NCBI GenBank assembly: GCA_035235625.1
Contig: CP141148.1
Coordinates: 28,397,057 to 28,461,056 of the forward strand
DNA from: Saururus chinensis
Taxonomy: Eukaryota; Streptophyta; Magnoliopsida; Piperales; Saururaceae
Length of the DNA: 64,000 nt
Reading direction: 5' to 3'
The translations under genes and the position numbers were made by a program. Positions 24,340-33,630 of this stretch are shown here, piece after piece; within the stretch, counting starts at the first letter, position 1, and the number at the start of each line of letters is the position of its first letter. The notes beneath the pieces are model-generated. The model saw only the letters and a program-made list of their open reading frames with translations. It was not told where the DNA came from and did not search any database.

Positions 24340-25010
24340 CTCGTCCTCGAGGTGACCTAAACTCCAGCATTGGGCCCACTATAGTAAAGGGCCTTGACAT
24401 TCTGGCCCTTGATTTCCAAAACCCTTGTGCAATGTTTTGCAGCCTGTTTGTAGTCTTTGAGCTATGTTTTGCAGCCTGGTTGTAGTCTTGGAGCTTTAGC
24501 TTGCAGGCAGCATTGATGAGATTGCAAGTGACCTTGATAACCTTGGACTGCTGCTTCTTCTTGTCATTGAATGAAGAATCGGACCCAATAGTTGTTGCAG
24601 CCTTCGCATATCTCTTGGAAGCCCTTTCATACGTGCCAGTTTGGCATAGAGCGTTCCCTTCTTCCTTTGTTTTTCCAGCAGCTTCAATCTTCTCTGCATT
24701 GTTCAAGTCCCATGAATCCCTCTCCTTCACCCCGGAAACCAGCTCATCCTTGTAGTAACATTGGAAAGCACCATTGGTAACTCCGGCTTGGATTCGGTTA
24801 AACCAAAATCATGTGCAGGCGCTATTGTCACCAATGCAAGCTCACCCTCCGTCATGGGCAAGGCTGTTCGGTCAAGACCATGTAGAACTTGGTCATCATT
24901 AGTCTTGAACTCGACTAGTTCTTCATTCTCTTCCTGGTCCAGCAGGTCGCACTCCCCTGCGAGAGTTGCTGAAATCATTAGAGAATTCAGAAATAGTGTC
25001 AACTCTTCCG
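24340..25010 (-). pseudogene. Captured FKBP-type immunophilin fragment (ROF1/FKBP62-like)
   Basis: Minus-strand pieces match plant multi-domain FKBP peptidyl-prolyl isomerases that bind Hsp90. One piece of FKBP domain has EFKTNDDQVLHGLDRTAL and GELALVTIAPAHDFGLTES. The start of the TPR region follows (KERDSWDLNNAEKIEAAGK, EEGNALCQTGTYERASKRYA, TCNLINAACKLKLQDYNQA). The order is the same as in the host protein and no intron is seen at the FKBP-TPR join, which fits capture from RNA. Only part of the parent gene is present, and it is broken. It lies in the element's sense strand inside the LTR element. Confidence 0.85.
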
Positions 25011-25369
25011 AAGCACCACCAAATTTGTATCCGGCAAGAGTAGGAGCAACTTTAGAGCAACATCCTTTGCATGATTATGACCAGGAACAGAGAAAATCCT
25101 AATTTCCAACTTAAAAACATCATCAGACTTGGTAATTCCCTGGTATTAGTCACAAATGCCAAGAGAATATGAGGTCCAATCTTAAGTGCATTCACATCAG
25201 ATCGAGCATGCACATCCTTTAAATGTTTCATCACGGTTAGCTTTGTAAACGATGCATACAGGTGGCGTTCATTCTCATTCCAAGAGGACATAAGCTGCAG
25301 CAAATTTTCACTCAGAAAACTTTCTGTACTCAGAATGTGGGAACAAGATGAGTCCAGTGATAACCGAGC

Positions 25370-25565
25370 AGTTCTAAGATGCAGACGACTTCAGATATCT
25401 GAGATGCTAAGGGTTGTGGAACCATATCCTGAATCTGGCGCAGACTGACTTCCAGAGTGTCGCGTATTCTCTTGCATCTCGAAAGACTTGATTTACCTTT
25501 TATTGCCGAAAAGAGCTTGCTAGATTCAGCACAATGCTCCAGTAGCAACTTGGCTTTCTCTACAG
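25370..25565 (-). pseudogene. Captured plant U-box protein (PUB45/PUB6-like) N-terminal fragment
   Basis: A minus-strand stretch reads NYAVEKAKLLLEHCAESSKL, FSAIKGKSSLSRCKRIRDTL and SLRQIQDMVPQPLASQISE. This is characteristic of the region before the U-box in plant PUB E3 ubiquitin ligases (compare the family pattern A.EKAK.LL.HC.ESSKLYLAI). Only this region, with no U-box or ARM repeats, is present. It is the second independent host gene piece in the same LTR element and lies in the same sense. The sequence between it and 26170 may be captured untranslated or intron sequence. Confidence 0.75.
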
Positions 25566-26395
25566 CATAGTTCAGAGAGCCAGAATACCAGTCGTGCCTC
25601 CAGGTCGAGACGCTTCTACCGTTGGATAGTTTGAGCACATTGCATATTGAATTGTGCACGAGATATCCGGAGATATGGCTAGACAATGCCAGAATGGAGC
25701 CGTCGTTGCCGCAATTCCCAGGGCTAACAATCCCACGAAAATCTTTGCAAATAAACTGCCGCCGAGACCGAAATTCAGCAAGCCACAAGGAAAACCATAT
25801 GCAAGGAAAATCTTTGCAAATCTTGAAAATTTTACCAAAAGGCAGGGGCGCTCTAGCCAGATCAAGCAAAACCATATGGCAAGAAAATTCCCCTAAGAGC
25901 AAGGCAATCCCTAGGAAGAAATTCTCGTCCAACCCGTGCAAGGAAAGAAAATCCTGCATCAACAGACCACCTCCCGGAAGCCGACCCGCACCAGATCGCA
26001 CGGTTGTTTCAGTGAGGGAAAGCAGATCCTGACGGTCAAAGAAATCCCGTAAGAAAGGGCCCAACTTTGGAGGCTTTGCCGCTGGAGGAAACTTATCAGA
26101 TCCCGAGCCGAAGATCGCGGCGGTTCTGCAAGAGGAGATGCCGACTGATCCGCTGGAGGCAGAGCACAATGGACTGCGAACGAGACGGTGGAATGGGACG
26201 GCGGAGAGGATGGAAATGGCTGTGGCGACGGGCGGGAACAGGGGGCCGGTGAGAATGACCAGCGCCTGGGCCAGTGGCGCGGTGGGAGGCGAGAGAGACG
26301 ATGGGCGGAGGAGAAGAAGGCGGCCGGGTTTCTGGTCGCTTTTCCCCTATTTTTGAGCAGAGATTGCCTATTCCGCAAATGAAACCAGAGCGTCA

Positions 26396-26640
26396 CCTCC
26401 CTGTCGGACTCGGGATTGTAGGCATAGAGAGTTTTGAGCCAGGCCCTTCCCCCGGCGATACAGTCGAATCGCCACCTCCGGGACCTTCGTCTTGACTGTC
26501 TTGTCGCTGGGATTCGGGTTCAGGGGGACCTTCTTCTCCTCCTCCGGCAGGCCGCTGTTGGTCTCAGTCTCCACCATTGTCGGTGGAGTGGCCTGGAGCG
26601 GGCGAAGGATCTTCTGGGTAGTATGATGCATCAAACAGAG
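26396..26640 (-). pseudogene. Captured coding fragment, unrecognised
   Basis: On the minus strand a frame reads ETETNSGLPEEEKKVPLNP and KTKVPEVAIRLYRRGKGL, protein-like and lysine/proline-rich. I cannot name the parent. It is in the element's sense and is probably a third captured gene piece. Confidence 0.4.
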
Positions 26641-26719
26641 ATCTGGCCGAAGTGAACGATCGTGGGATGCCGAAAGCGGGCTCCTTGCAGACGGCGGGGA
26701 GACGCCTGGATTGACCCAG

Positions 26720-27000
26720 AAGATCTATCCGGAGCTGTGCAAGTAGGGAACGAGCGGGGTGACCATGGAGGCGGCGGCCACTCGAACGCCGAACAGGACA
26801 TGGGCCATGGGGAACCAGCCCTTGCGCTGATCCGTTGACGGTGGAGGAGGTGCTCGGTGGAGGAGGTGATGCTGTTCGGGAGACCGTGACAGACCGCCCT
26901 GGACAGGTGCTTTGAGCGTTGTTAGGCGCTGCGCGAGGGCTGCCTGCCGAGCTCTTAAACTGGCCATGTCTGCAGTGAGAGCCCGCACCGCCACTACGAG
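26720..27000 (-). other. Leader-proximal coding-like stretch of the LTR element
   Basis: Close to the 5' LTR in element sense, a frame begins MAVRALTADMASLRARQAAL and later reads GWFPMAHVLFGVRVAAASMV. The first part resembles the start of a gag-like protein; the second may be another captured piece. Both are uncertain, and no complete structural gene is present. Confidence 0.35.
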
Positions 27001-27102
27001 CTATGACAGTTTGGTGTCAAATGTCGCCGGGTTGGCCTTAGGACTGTCCGCTGAAGGTGGAGTGAGAACAATAGCCGGGGATCTCAACTACTCCGATACT
27101 AA

Positions 27103-27452
27103 TATTACGGACGATTGTCCACAAGTATGGAGTGGCACAGGGAGACCGGGAAAGGGGAGAGGGGATGGCCTGGCCATCAAACAGAAAGGGGAGAAGTGCA
27201 GAAGAAAGAGAAGATGATCAGACAATTAATCATTCACTAATCAACTTAGGGTGTAGCCCTTATATTTAAATAAGCAAACTAATGGGCTCACTAACAAGCA
27301 CCTAAAGCCCATTAACATAATTAAAAGAAAACCCTAACTAATTACCCTATAAACCTACATGCCCTTATGACATAATACTATACATGAAACCCTAATTAAC
27401 CTAGCACATGGTCCCAGTGGCACCCCTGACAGCCCCTAAGACGTTCACAACA
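27103..27452 (-). repeat. LTR (5' LTR in element sense) of the gene-carrying element
   Basis: 350 bp, the same length as its partner at 23964-24313. On the minus strand it starts TGTTGTGAACG. The primer-binding-like site lies just outside it, at lower coordinates. Confidence 0.9.
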
Positions 27453-28224
27453 TTGACCTTCCACCTTCTCAAATAAATGACAATGGAACTCTATATTGCT
27501 TCCTTCGAGAGAATAAACTGAGGTCGAATGGAATACCATTGATGATAACTAAAGTCTGCAAAGAGAATATTACTGAAGGGAATATTAGTGTCAAAGTGCC
27601 GCAATGGCACGAGGAGATGATAAGCGAACGGGCAAAGAGGGAGGTGAATATAGGAAGAAGTGGATCCATGTGGGAGGAGAAGGGAACATTTTCTAATGTA
27701 CCATACAACACAACTGTCAATCTCAGTTGTGATGAAGATAAACTTCAAGTTGATGAGCTATTTCATTTGGAGGAGGAGAGTAGGATGAAGAAAACTCAAA
27801 CATCCCGAATTGATATTGAGTCAAAAGCAACACTCGATGACATTGCAAGTGTCAAGGAAGAATTCGATATCGATTCAAGCATTAATGAATATGTCTCAAA
27901 CATGAATATAGATGACTTTCAATTTGGGCAGGATCTTTATTATGTTTCACCATCAGCATATGAAGATGATGGTTTGAAGACCATGATATGAGTGCTCTAA
28001 CACCCGAAGATCAGCCTTGTAATGATCAAAGGTACAGTCAATACTGTGAATCCAGATATGTAAGTTTATATTAAGTATGTATATGTATGAGACTATTAAT
28101 ATAACAAATATTCTGTAGATCAAATGGAAGCAACTGTAGTCAGCAACCGCCTATTGACGAAGATGTGGAAAACATAGATAGTAAAAAAATATCAGTTCCA
28201 GCTCCAATTGAAAGAAGGTAAGTT

Positions 28225-28490
28225 TGTTTTTTTATTTTGGAAGTTTATAAGTTTTGCAGTTTTACAATGTGGCAGTTTTTCATATTGGCAGTTATATATA
28301 GTGTGGCAGTTTTTCCGCTTGGCAGTTATACAGTATAGCAGTTTTTCAGCTTGGCAGTTATACCGTTTTGGCAGTTGTTCAGTTTGGCAGTTGTTCAGTT
28401 TGGAACTTTTTCTTTTGGCAGTGTTTCAATGTGTGGCGGTTATTCATATTTGGCATGGTTTACTTTTGGTAGTTTCTAGTTTAATAATTT
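28225..28490 (+). repeat. GCAGTT-word array in a MURA intron
   Basis: About 15 copies of GGCAGTTTTTCA/GGCAGTTATA-type words in the intron between the donor at about 28218 (GTAAGT) and the acceptor at about 28508 (ATTTTCAG). The same word family occurs at 30560-30740 and, as CCAGTTTTATAG, in the right subterminal array. Confidence 0.75.
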
Positions 28491-30444
28491 GCATTTAAAA
28501 TTTTCAGGAAGAATAAGAGATTGATACTTGTTGAAGAACCCCCAAGTTTGGGGTACAAAATGGACATTAGTGGGGAGGATCCCTATGTAAATAATGACTT
28601 TGGTGTTCAATTAGGGAAGGCCTTCTACGATCGCGAATCAATAGAAATTGGTCAACAATTCAAGGACAAAGCCACGCTTCAACTTCACCTTCACAACATG
28701 GCCATGTACACCAAGTTTCAGTTTAAGGTTATATATTCAAATAAATCAAGGTATACAATCAGATGTGTTGTTGAGAACTGCCCATGGAGACTACATGCCT
28801 CAAGAATTAGTGGATGTTTCATGTTCAAAGTGAAGGAAATGAATTCAGTACATACATGTTCGAAGGCATTACTTGGTGAAGATCATTGTCAAGCAAAAAG
28901 TGGGATTATCGCTGATGCTATATACAGTCGTATGGAGGGACGTGGGTCTTACACACCAGACGATATAAAAAAAGATATTAATGTCAAGTATGGAGTTTCC
29001 ATAAGTTATTGTAAGGCTTGGAAGGCTAAAGAGGCGCCTGTGGAGAAGCTGAGGGAACGTTTGAGGAGTCTTATGCGGACCTTCCAGCATATCTACACCA
29101 ATTGGAAAGGATGAATCCAGGGACTACCACAAATATCCAGTACGACATTAGAGACAAATCTTTCCAAAGGTGTTTTGTATCGTATGGTGTGTGCGTTGAG
29201 AATTTGAAGAGGCACATGTGTAAGGTAATTGCCATAGACGGCACACATTTAAAAGGACAGTACAGGGGAATCTTATTTGTGGCATTAACTTTGGATGGTG
29301 ACAATCACTTGTACCCCATTGCATTGGGGATAAGAGAATCGGAAAACAACGACTCATGGGAGTGGGTCCTTAAACATCTAAAGCATGTCCAAGGCCACAT
29401 TGAAGGGCAGGTTATCATATATGACAGAAACCATTCAATCATTTCTCAGGTTCAAAAAGTATTTCTGGATTGTGTACATGGATATTGTGCTTATCATGTG
29501 TGGTCTAATATGCATGCAAAATTCAAAGATCCAGGCCTCTCCCCCCACTTCTACATTGCAGCAAAAACAAATCGGCCACATGTGTTTGAAGAACAAATGA
29601 CCATCATACAACTGATTAATCCAGACGTGCACAAGTGGTTAGTGGATGTAGATGTAGCTAAATGGGCAAATGTACACTTTCCCGGGAAGAGGTATAATGT
29701 TGTGACATCTAATGGGTGTGAGAGTTTTAACTCCATGATTAAAGAACATTGAGAATATCCAATTTTAGCCATATTAGAGGGTATACGTTTAAAGATGCAA
29801 GATATGTGGTATCAACATATCACATGTGCAGGGAAGTGGACTAGTGAATTAACCTTGTGGGCAGAAAATGAGATTGAGGCAATGGATAAGGAAGCACATG
29901 CACTTGCATGCTATCCAATCAATGCACATGAGTTTTATACGAAGTCGTATCCTTATGATGATAAACTTGATTTTGAAGGTAGGACATGCACATGTGGGAA
30001 ATTTCAGGCTATGGGTCTACCATGTAAACATGCACTGGTTGCATGCTCAAAAAGAAACATTGATTATCATGCATATTGTTCACCATTTTACAGGGCTGAT
30101 ACATATAAGGAGGTTTACAAATGTGGCATATACCCTGTTCTACATAAAGGTCAATGGGAAACACCAGATTATATCAATGCAATTCAATTGAAGCCTCCAC
30201 ATTCAAGGATTCTGGCCGGACGACCAAAGAAGAAGCGAATACTCTCACACGGAGAAGAAAAGAGAACAGTGAAGTGTACTAAATGTAAGGGGTTTGGCCA
30301 TAATAGGGCGACTTGTCAGTTCCCAATTAGGCATCATGAGCGCGAAGACAATGAACAGAGTACTAGAATAGATATATGCGAACCTCAGGCAGTTAGAAAT
30401 CATATAGGAAAGATACCAGCCCCAGCAAAAAAGAAAAAACAATA

Positions 30445-30970
30445 AGCCTTTGAAATATGTTACATGTTTAGAGAGAAATGTATTTTTGTGGATATGAAAG
30501 GTGTCTAACGACAATTTTTTGTTTATATTACATTTTTTTTTGCGGTTATCAGGTTTCTATTCTGGTTTCTAGTAGATTGCTTGTTTTTAGTTTGACAGTT
30601 TCCCCATTTTCGGTGTTCCAATTGACAGTTTTCTAGTTACCAGCTGGACATTACTCTGTTGCCGGTGTTACAGTTGCCAATTTTCCCGTTTCCAGTTTTC
30701 CCATGTACCTTGATGTCAATGTTGAAGTTGCCGGATTTCCAGTTTCCAGCTAGGTCCGTAGATAGAAAATTTGCCCATTCGTGTGATAGAAAATGAAAAC
30801 GACAAAGACCTGATTTTCTTGTATTAATATTTTTCATATAATATACGACAACCATCTGAACATAATTCAAAAACATCAAACTGAGTTTTATGCCAGTGAA
30901 AGTTCATACACATTCAATTCTGTTTACATCGACAATAAATTTCATTATTCTACTCAAGTCACCGGGAGAG
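30445..30970. other. MULE spacer 3' of the transposase
   Basis: No gene. Holds scattered CAGTTTCC/CCAGTTT words (30590-30750) and AT-rich sequence, where the MURA transcript probably ends. Confidence 0.5.
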
Positions 30971-31321
30971 CTAAGCATAGATGCAGTCTAACTTTGGAGC
31001 TACAGGAAGCCTAAACATGAGCTGAGCTCAACTATCATGCAATCTATGAGGGGGTTCACAGTAGGTGGGGCACGTCTCAACTGAGGATCTTCCTCACTGA
31101 CGTCAGCAAGAATGGCTTATGCCAATTCCTGTCAGTGCAGCATAATTTTATGATGCGCTGAGAGAAATTGTTATAGACCAATCGGCTGTCGTTAGTGAGG
31201 AAGATCCTCACTTGAGACGTGCCCCACCTACTGTGATCCCCCTCGTAGATCGCATGATAGCTGAGCTCAGCTCATGTCTAGGCTTCCTGGAGCTCCAAAG
31301 TTAGACTGCATCTATGCTTAG
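30971..31321. repeat. 351-bp near-perfect palindrome (hairpin)
   Basis: The left arm 30971-31098 is the near-exact reverse complement of 31194-31321 (128 bp, about 90% by eye). Examples are CTAAGCATAGATGCAGTCTA against its complement at the far end, and GGTGGGGCACGTCTCAA against TTGAGACGTGCCCCACC. The central 95 bp also pairs with lower identity around a loop near CATAATTTTATG. A transcript of either strand would fold into a long double-stranded stem. It lies at the inner border of the right MULE inverted repeat. Confidence 0.88.
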
Positions 31322-31417
31322 TTCTCTATCTCCGGAAGGGCGTTGTCATCCTCTTCATATAGCTTCTTCAGCAGTTTCCCCTTTCTGATCGATTTTCTTT
31401 TCTGCAGCCTTTGACAT
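31318..31417 (-). pseudogene. Inverted, internally deleted copy of the ULP1 gene start and end
   Basis: On the minus strand, after an acceptor (CTATAG-like, TTTGTATAGGAAATG at about 31425-31412), the sequence reads ATGTCAAAGGCTGCAG, homologous to the start of the + strand ULP1 gene (ATGTCTAAGTCTGCAG). Next comes an AAGGGG-AAGCT-TATGAAG block matching its KKGN...NKLYEG codons. It then changes to GATGACAACGCCCTTCCGGA, which matches the last exon of that gene (HDNGLPE near 22667-22690). The body of the gene is missing between them and the frame is shifted. This shows that the right MULE end once carried the same gene, facing inward. Confidence 0.75.
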
Positions 31418-31499
31418 TTCCTATACAAACATGTTAAATTAAAAATCAATCACACGAGAATATACATACTTTCTTATCCTAATGCAGCTCACTAATGGA

Positions 31500-32530
31500 G
31501 CTCTTTCTTATCTAGTTTTCCAGTTTTATGATCTTCCAAAGCTATAGTTTTCCAGGTTTATAGTTTTCCAGTTTTATATGTTTGCAATTATTCAGTTTCA
31601 TACTTTTCCACCTATTTTACGGAAAATGACCAGTAAATTTCCTATCAATTTCCAATTTTTTGGTTTTATAGTGTTCCAGTTTTGTAGTTATTTAGTTCAC
31701 AGTTTCATATTAATATTTCTCATACGTACTAATCACAATAAGCAATTTGTAAAAATGTTTTATTCTCAACAAAAAATACCTTTCCAGTTATCCAGTTTTA
31801 TGGTTATCCAGTGTTATAGTTTTCCAGGTTTTATAGTTTTCCAGTTTTGTAGTTATTCAGTTCACAGTTTTGTAGCAATTTAGTTCACAGTTTCATATTA
31901 ATATTGCTCATACGTACTAATCACAACAAGCAATTTGTAAAAATGCTTTATTCTCAACAAAAAACTACCTTTTTATTATCCAGTTTTCCAGTTTTATGAT
32001 TATCCAGTGTTATAGTTTTCTAGGTTTTATAGTTTTGTAGTTATTCAGTTCACAGTTTTGTAGCTATTTAGTTCACAGTTTGTTTTATAGTTTTCCAATT
32101 TTGTAGTTATTCAGTTCATAGTTTCATATTAATATTTCTCATATGTACTAATCACAATAAGCAATTTGGGAAAATGTTATATTCTCAACAAAAAACTACC
32201 TTTTTATTATCCAGTTTTATGATTTTCCAGTGTTATAGTTTTCCAAGTTTTATAGTTTTCCAGTTTTGTAGTTATTCAGTTCACAGTTTCATATTAATCT
32301 CATACGTACTAATCACAACAAGCAATTTGTAAAAATGCTTTATTCTCAACAAAAAACTACCTTTTTATTATCCAGTTTTCTAGTTTTATGATTTTCCGGT
32401 GTTATAGTTTTCTAGGTTTTATAATTTTCCAGTTTTGTAGTTATTCAGTTCACAATTTCATATTAATATTTCTCATACGTACTAATCGCAATAATCAATT
32501 TGTAAAAATGCTTTATTCTCAACAAAAAAT
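31500..32530 (-). repeat. Right subterminal minisatellite, 161-231 bp x 5
   Basis: Units with GTACTAATCACAATAAGCAA, TTCTCAACAAAAAACTACCT and strings of CCAGTTTTATAGTTTTCCAG recur, with GTACTAATC at 31726, 31914, 32145, 32306 and 32479. The CCAGTTTTATAG strings are the reverse complement of the AAACTATAAAACTGG strings at 17690-18620, so the two arrays mirror each other about the element centre. Confidence 0.85.
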
Positions 32531-32839
32531 TACAATTTTATTATTATGTGACAGTCACAATCATATGGGAACTACGGGCATAAACCAAAATAGCCGAAAG
32601 CATGAAAATTGTGCAATTCATGGAATAATGAATTGGGAAAAAACATATGAGTGTATCGGCGACAAGAAAACATATGAATCATGTATGGGACATGGAGGCA
32701 AGATCCAATGACTCTCATCAGAAAATATATCAATTTTGTTTAAATTAAAACAATACCTTCATTTGAGGGCGAGATAAGGGCATTCAGGGTGAGGGCGAGC
32801 TGAGGCAGTGCAGGCGAGAGTGAGGCTAAGGTGAGGGCA

Positions 32840-33060
32840 GTGAGGGGGAGAGATGAAGTTGGAAATGACAAATCCGGGCAGTGAGACGACCAGCTACTCT
32901 TCGGGAACTAGATGTGGAGAGGGAGATGAACAACCGCTCTCCCGTAAGCGGCGGTGGAGAGGGAACCCTAAACAGCCTCTCTCCCGAAAGCTGCGGTAGA
33001 GAGGGAGATGAATAGCCGCTCTCCCAGAAGCGGCGTTGGAGAGGGAGACGAAGAGACACC
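32840..33060. repeat. Short tandem repeat in the right MULE leader
   Basis: About four units of 50-55 bp containing GGTGGAGAGGGAGATGAA and GCCGCTCTCCC(A/G)AAGC lie inside the right inverted repeat, in the presumed leader exon. The left end has only weak traces (CTCCCGGAGAG). This is one cause of the length difference between the two ends. Confidence 0.7.
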
Positions 33061-33221
33061 AGTCAATGAGGAGAAGTATACATTTGGGGAGGGTATTTTA
33101 GTAAAAAATGCTCCCACGTGCACAAGTTCTCACGTGAGCAAGTCTACTTTGGTAAAAAGTAGAAACTTGCTCACATTTTGGTTAATTGACCAAAATAGGA
33201 GTCTACTTTGGTCAATTCCTC

Positions 33222-33230
33222 TAGCCCAAA
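33222..33230. repeat. 9-bp target-site duplication, right
   Basis: TAGCCCAAA, identical to 12405-12413. Confidence 0.92.
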
Positions 33231-33630
33231 AGCAATCTTGATGTTAATGATCAAGTCAGCTTGGGTGGATGTACCGAAGTGTCAGATTGTCAGAAGAAAG
33301 ACGTCCATGGTGCAGAGAAAGAATCATAGACTTTTACTATGCAGAAAATCACCTGTTGCGACTCACCATCTGAGTTTCCTTGTAGTCATGGGAGATTCAG
33401 TGGTGTATCTGAAGCGAACCTGCCAAAGAATGAAATGGTAGGGGAAAGTAGTGTTAAGAGTATCAGATGAAGCCCTCCCGCGAGAAGTGCATGCAGATGT
33501 TAATAGTGGATCATGTTTGGATGCATCTGGCCAGTTCTGGTGGACTAGAATCTTCAGTTGGCAGCAATAGTGATGATTCACCAATTGTGGACATTAGGAG
33601 TTTAAACAATGGGATCATGAAATTTTAACA
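33231..33630 (+). other. Right flank of the MULE with coding-like frames, unrecognised
   Basis: A frame reads KAILMLMIKSAWVDVPKCQ and on to a stop at about 33439. It overlaps and is followed by others (VSDEALPREVHADVNSGSC; SSVGSNSDDSPIVDIRSLNN). The DNA is less AT-rich than the spacer that follows, so an old host gene fragment is possible, but no family is recognised and no single frame is long. Confidence 0.35.

Larger units (their letters stand above)
23964..27452 (-). mobile_element. Non-autonomous LTR retrotransposon carrying host gene fragments
   Basis: Two 350-bp LTRs (23964-24313 and 27103-27452) flank a 2.8-kb interior. A perfect 5-bp duplication TTGAC (23959-23963 and 27453-27457) bounds it. 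On the minus strand the LTR starts TGTTGTGAACG, has a TATA-like ATTTAAATATAAGG and ends near CACAATA. A primer-site-like TAGTATCGGAG (about 27091-27101) follows the 5' LTR. There are no retroviral-type polymerase, protease or integrase genes. In the element's own sense the interior reads fragments of an FKBP-TPR immunophilin, a U-box protein and unassigned proteins. It cannot move without helpers. The LTRs differ by roughly 7-10% by eye, which suggests a few million years if usual plant rates apply. It resembles gene-carrying elements such as maize Bs1 in kind, not in family. Confidence 0.85.
23742..30444 (+). pseudogene. MURA-type Mutator transposase, decayed, split by an LTR element
   Basis: Transposase of the MULE, a nuclear DDE-type enzyme that binds the inverted ends and catalyses cut-and-paste transposition. 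The first exon begins at 23742 (MERDTQSLLCVWDVHW) and continues after the LTR insertion (23964-27452) to about 28030. A short exon (about 28120-28220) and a main exon from about 28509 follow. Domains: MuDR DNA-binding region about 28600-28870 (FKDKATLQLHL...RCVVENCPWRLHA); MULE catalytic domain about 29200-29480 (AIDGTHLKG, IIYDRNHSI, CAYHVW); SWIM zinc finger about 29980-30040 (CTCGKFQAMGLPCKHALVAC); CCHC knuckle about 30271-30315 (CTKCKGFGHNRATC). Breaks outside the LTR: frame changes near 27980 and 29052, and a TGA at 29750 that looks like a CGA-to-TGA change. The stop is at 30442-30444. Introns contain CAGTT-rich repeats. Confidence 0.9.
12414..33221 (+). mobile_element. Mutator-like element (MULE) with ULP1 protease and MURA genes, nested insertions
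   Basis: A DNA transposon bounded by a perfect 9-bp target duplication TAGCCCAAA (12405-12413 and 33222-33230), the duplication length used by Mutator elements. The left terminus GAGGAATTGACCAAAGT and the right terminus ACTTTGGTCAATTCCTC are exact inverted copies. Similarity continues inward for roughly 2 kb on each side once the insertion at 12775-17135 is ignored. Cargo on the + strand is a DUF1985/ULP1 gene (18752-22705) and a MURA transposase (23742-30444). Removing the two LTR insertions leaves about 12.9 kb. MULEs carrying ULP1-like genes are known in plants (the Kaonashi/KIU group in Arabidopsis, and similar elements in other plants). Transposase and protease are both broken, so this copy should not move by itself, but its ends are well preserved. 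Confidence 0.93.
31318..33221 (-). repeat. Right MULE terminal inverted repeat, about 1.9 kb
   Basis: Inverted counterpart of 12414-12774 plus 17136-18830. From outside to inside, both ends hold the same order: terminus, G-box palindrome, GAGAGG/CTCTCC-rich leader, splice donor GAAG|GTA (32757), ACAAATTG..TTGTGATTAGTAC block, AACTGG word array, and acceptor plus ATGTC(T/A)AAG start. The outer 150 bp are about 90% alike by eye; the inner parts match in order and wording but differ in copy number. Confidence 0.8.
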
